Shown here piece after piece: positions 4,557 through 5,364 of a stretch of DNA of 5,364 nt. A model generated the notes under the pieces. It saw nothing but the letters and a program-made list of their open reading frames with translations. It did not search any database and was not told the origin of the DNA. Each line of letters starts with the position of its first letter. The stretch's first letter is position 1. A program made the position numbers and the translations under genes. This DNA comes from Bacillota bacterium (GTDB lineage Bacteria; Vulcanimicrobiota; JAMDEM01): contig JAMDEM010000150.1 in NCBI GenBank assembly GCA_023486985.1, positions 1 to 5,364 of the forward strand, read 5' to 3'.

Positions 4557-5364
4557 TTATTCGGTTTTTGTGCTTTCTTCGCCTTTCTTTAGAAGTTCCT
4601 CTAATTTAAAAGTTCCTGTCCCGCCCTGGTTGAGATAGTTGCTATACTCTTCCTTTGCCTTTTCCGACTCAGCCTGGCGGAGGCTTAGAATTATTCTTCT
4701 TTCAGAAGGCTTTATTTCCAGAACTTTGACGTTTAATTCCTGCCCCACGGCCAGGAAATCTTCCGGCTTCACTATTTTCCCTTCCATAAGTTCAACCATG
4801 GGAATCAAGCCCTCAATGCCTTCGGCAAGTTCCACAAAGGTGTAATTTTTAGCAAGCTTGGTAACTGTTCCCCTGCAGATTTCTCCTTCATGAAATTTTT
4901 CATGAACATCAAACCACGGATCAGGTCTTGCCTGCCTTAAACTAAGGGAAATTCTTTCCTTCTTGGAATCAATCTTTAAAACCAGCACCTCGAGCTTATC
5001 CCCTATCTTCACTACCTCTGAAGGATGTTTAATCCTTCTCCATGAAAGCTCGGAAATATGCACCAGCCCGTCAATGCCTCCCAGATTAACAAAAGCACCG
5101 AAATCAGTTACCCTGGCAACGGTTCCTTCGCATATCATCCCCTCAAAAATATTCTCTAAAACCTTTGATTTTTGAGTAAGTCTTTCTTCTTCCATAACTT
5201 TCCGGCGCGAAAGAACAACCTTCCGCCTCGAACGGTCAATCTCTATAACTTTAAGCTTCAGGGCTTCCCCGACAAATTCTCCAAGATCCCTTACAGGCCT
5301 TAAATCAACCTGAGACGCAGGAAGGAAGCTCCGTAATCCCAGATCAACTATAAGCCCGCCTTTA
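4557..5364 (-). CDS. rpsA: Ribosomal protein S1-type protein, C-terminal part (5' end outside window)
   Basis: The frame is open from the right edge of the window (first full codon at 5363) to TAA at 4559-4557, giving 268 visible residues. An internal ATG at 5195 is not the start, because the upstream residues KGGLIVDLGLRSFLPASQVD continue an S1 domain. Three S1 RNA-binding OB-folds are seen: a partial one (visible residues 1-56); a full one around GTVARVTDFGAFVNLGGIDG and HISELS; and a last one around GTVTKLAKNYTFVELAEGIE. Each ends in an (I/V)-x-LS-x-R motif. The tail has the LEELLKKG motif seen in Clostridia-type S1. S1 binds mRNA and helps it onto the 30S subunit. In many Clostridia it is fused to IspH; whether that is so here lies outside the window. 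It heads the visible leftward cluster, with 139 nt to coaE and no clear terminator between them. Confidence 0.9.
   Translation of the reverse strand, partial: KGGLIVDLGLRSFLPASQVDLRPVRDLGEFVGEALKLKVIEIDRSRRKVVLSRRKVMEEERLTQKSKVLENIFEGMICEGTVARVTDFGAFVNLGGIDGLVHISELSWRRIKHPSEVVKIGDKLEVLVLKIDSKKERISLSLRQARPDPWFDVHEKFHEGEICRGTVTKLAKNYTFVELAEGIEGLIPMVELMEGKIVKPEDFLAVGQELNVKVLEIKPSERRIILSLRQAESEKAKEEYSNYLNQGGTGTFKLEELLKKGEESTKTE

Noticed and set aside
4557..5195. S1 protein treated as complete from the ATG at 5195
   Set aside because: The same frame is open to the window edge and the upstream residues complete an S1 domain, so that Met is internal.

Overview
The window looks like a bacterial chromosome segment of moderate GC, most like a Clostridia-type Firmicute or a related Gram-positive-like candidate lineage. 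The support is indirect: strong SigA-type promoters with an extended -10, clear AGGAG-type ribosome binding sites mixed with GTG and TTG starts, a Firmicute-like SmpB, and an S1 protein with a Clostridia-like tail. No single gene fixes the taxon. I see no phage or plasmid genes, CRISPR array, tRNA or rRNA.

Layout. Bases 1-582 hold the 3' end of a SIS-domain sugar-phosphate protein followed, after a 7-nt gap, by a small PilZ-domain protein. Bases 583-984 form a 400-nt gap between annotated genes, but it is not empty. It contains two inverted repeats, a direct repeat with 21-bp offset, a near-consensus extended -10 promoter, a 24-codon tryptophan-rich ORF inside a foldable RNA, an intrinsic terminator, and a probable promoter for the next gene. 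Bases 985-2826 encode a polytopic membrane protein with two tandem HD-GYP domains; the second has lost two metal-ligand positions. From 2823 to the right edge everything is on the minus strand and reads leftward: ribosomal protein S1 (5' end outside the window), coaE, a PaaI-type hotdog thioesterase and smpB. The smpB and HD-GYP stop codons overlap on a shared TTAA.

How the genes relate. The left half has a cyclic-di-GMP flavour: PilZ domains usually bind c-di-GMP and HD-GYP domains usually hydrolyse it. The two genes are separated by a complete small transcription unit of unknown function. The right half is a housekeeping translation and coenzyme A cluster (S1, dephospho-CoA kinase, acyl-CoA thioesterase, trans-translation factor SmpB). 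Two copies of a short palindromic repeat sit in its two non-trivial intergenic gaps, just upstream of smpB and of coaE, and one copy appears to supply the coaE ribosome binding site.

The best candidate for something undescribed is the compact unit at about 650-902: promoter, structured leader, Trp-rich microprotein, terminator. Next come the asymmetric tandem HD-GYP protein and the paired palindromic repeats.
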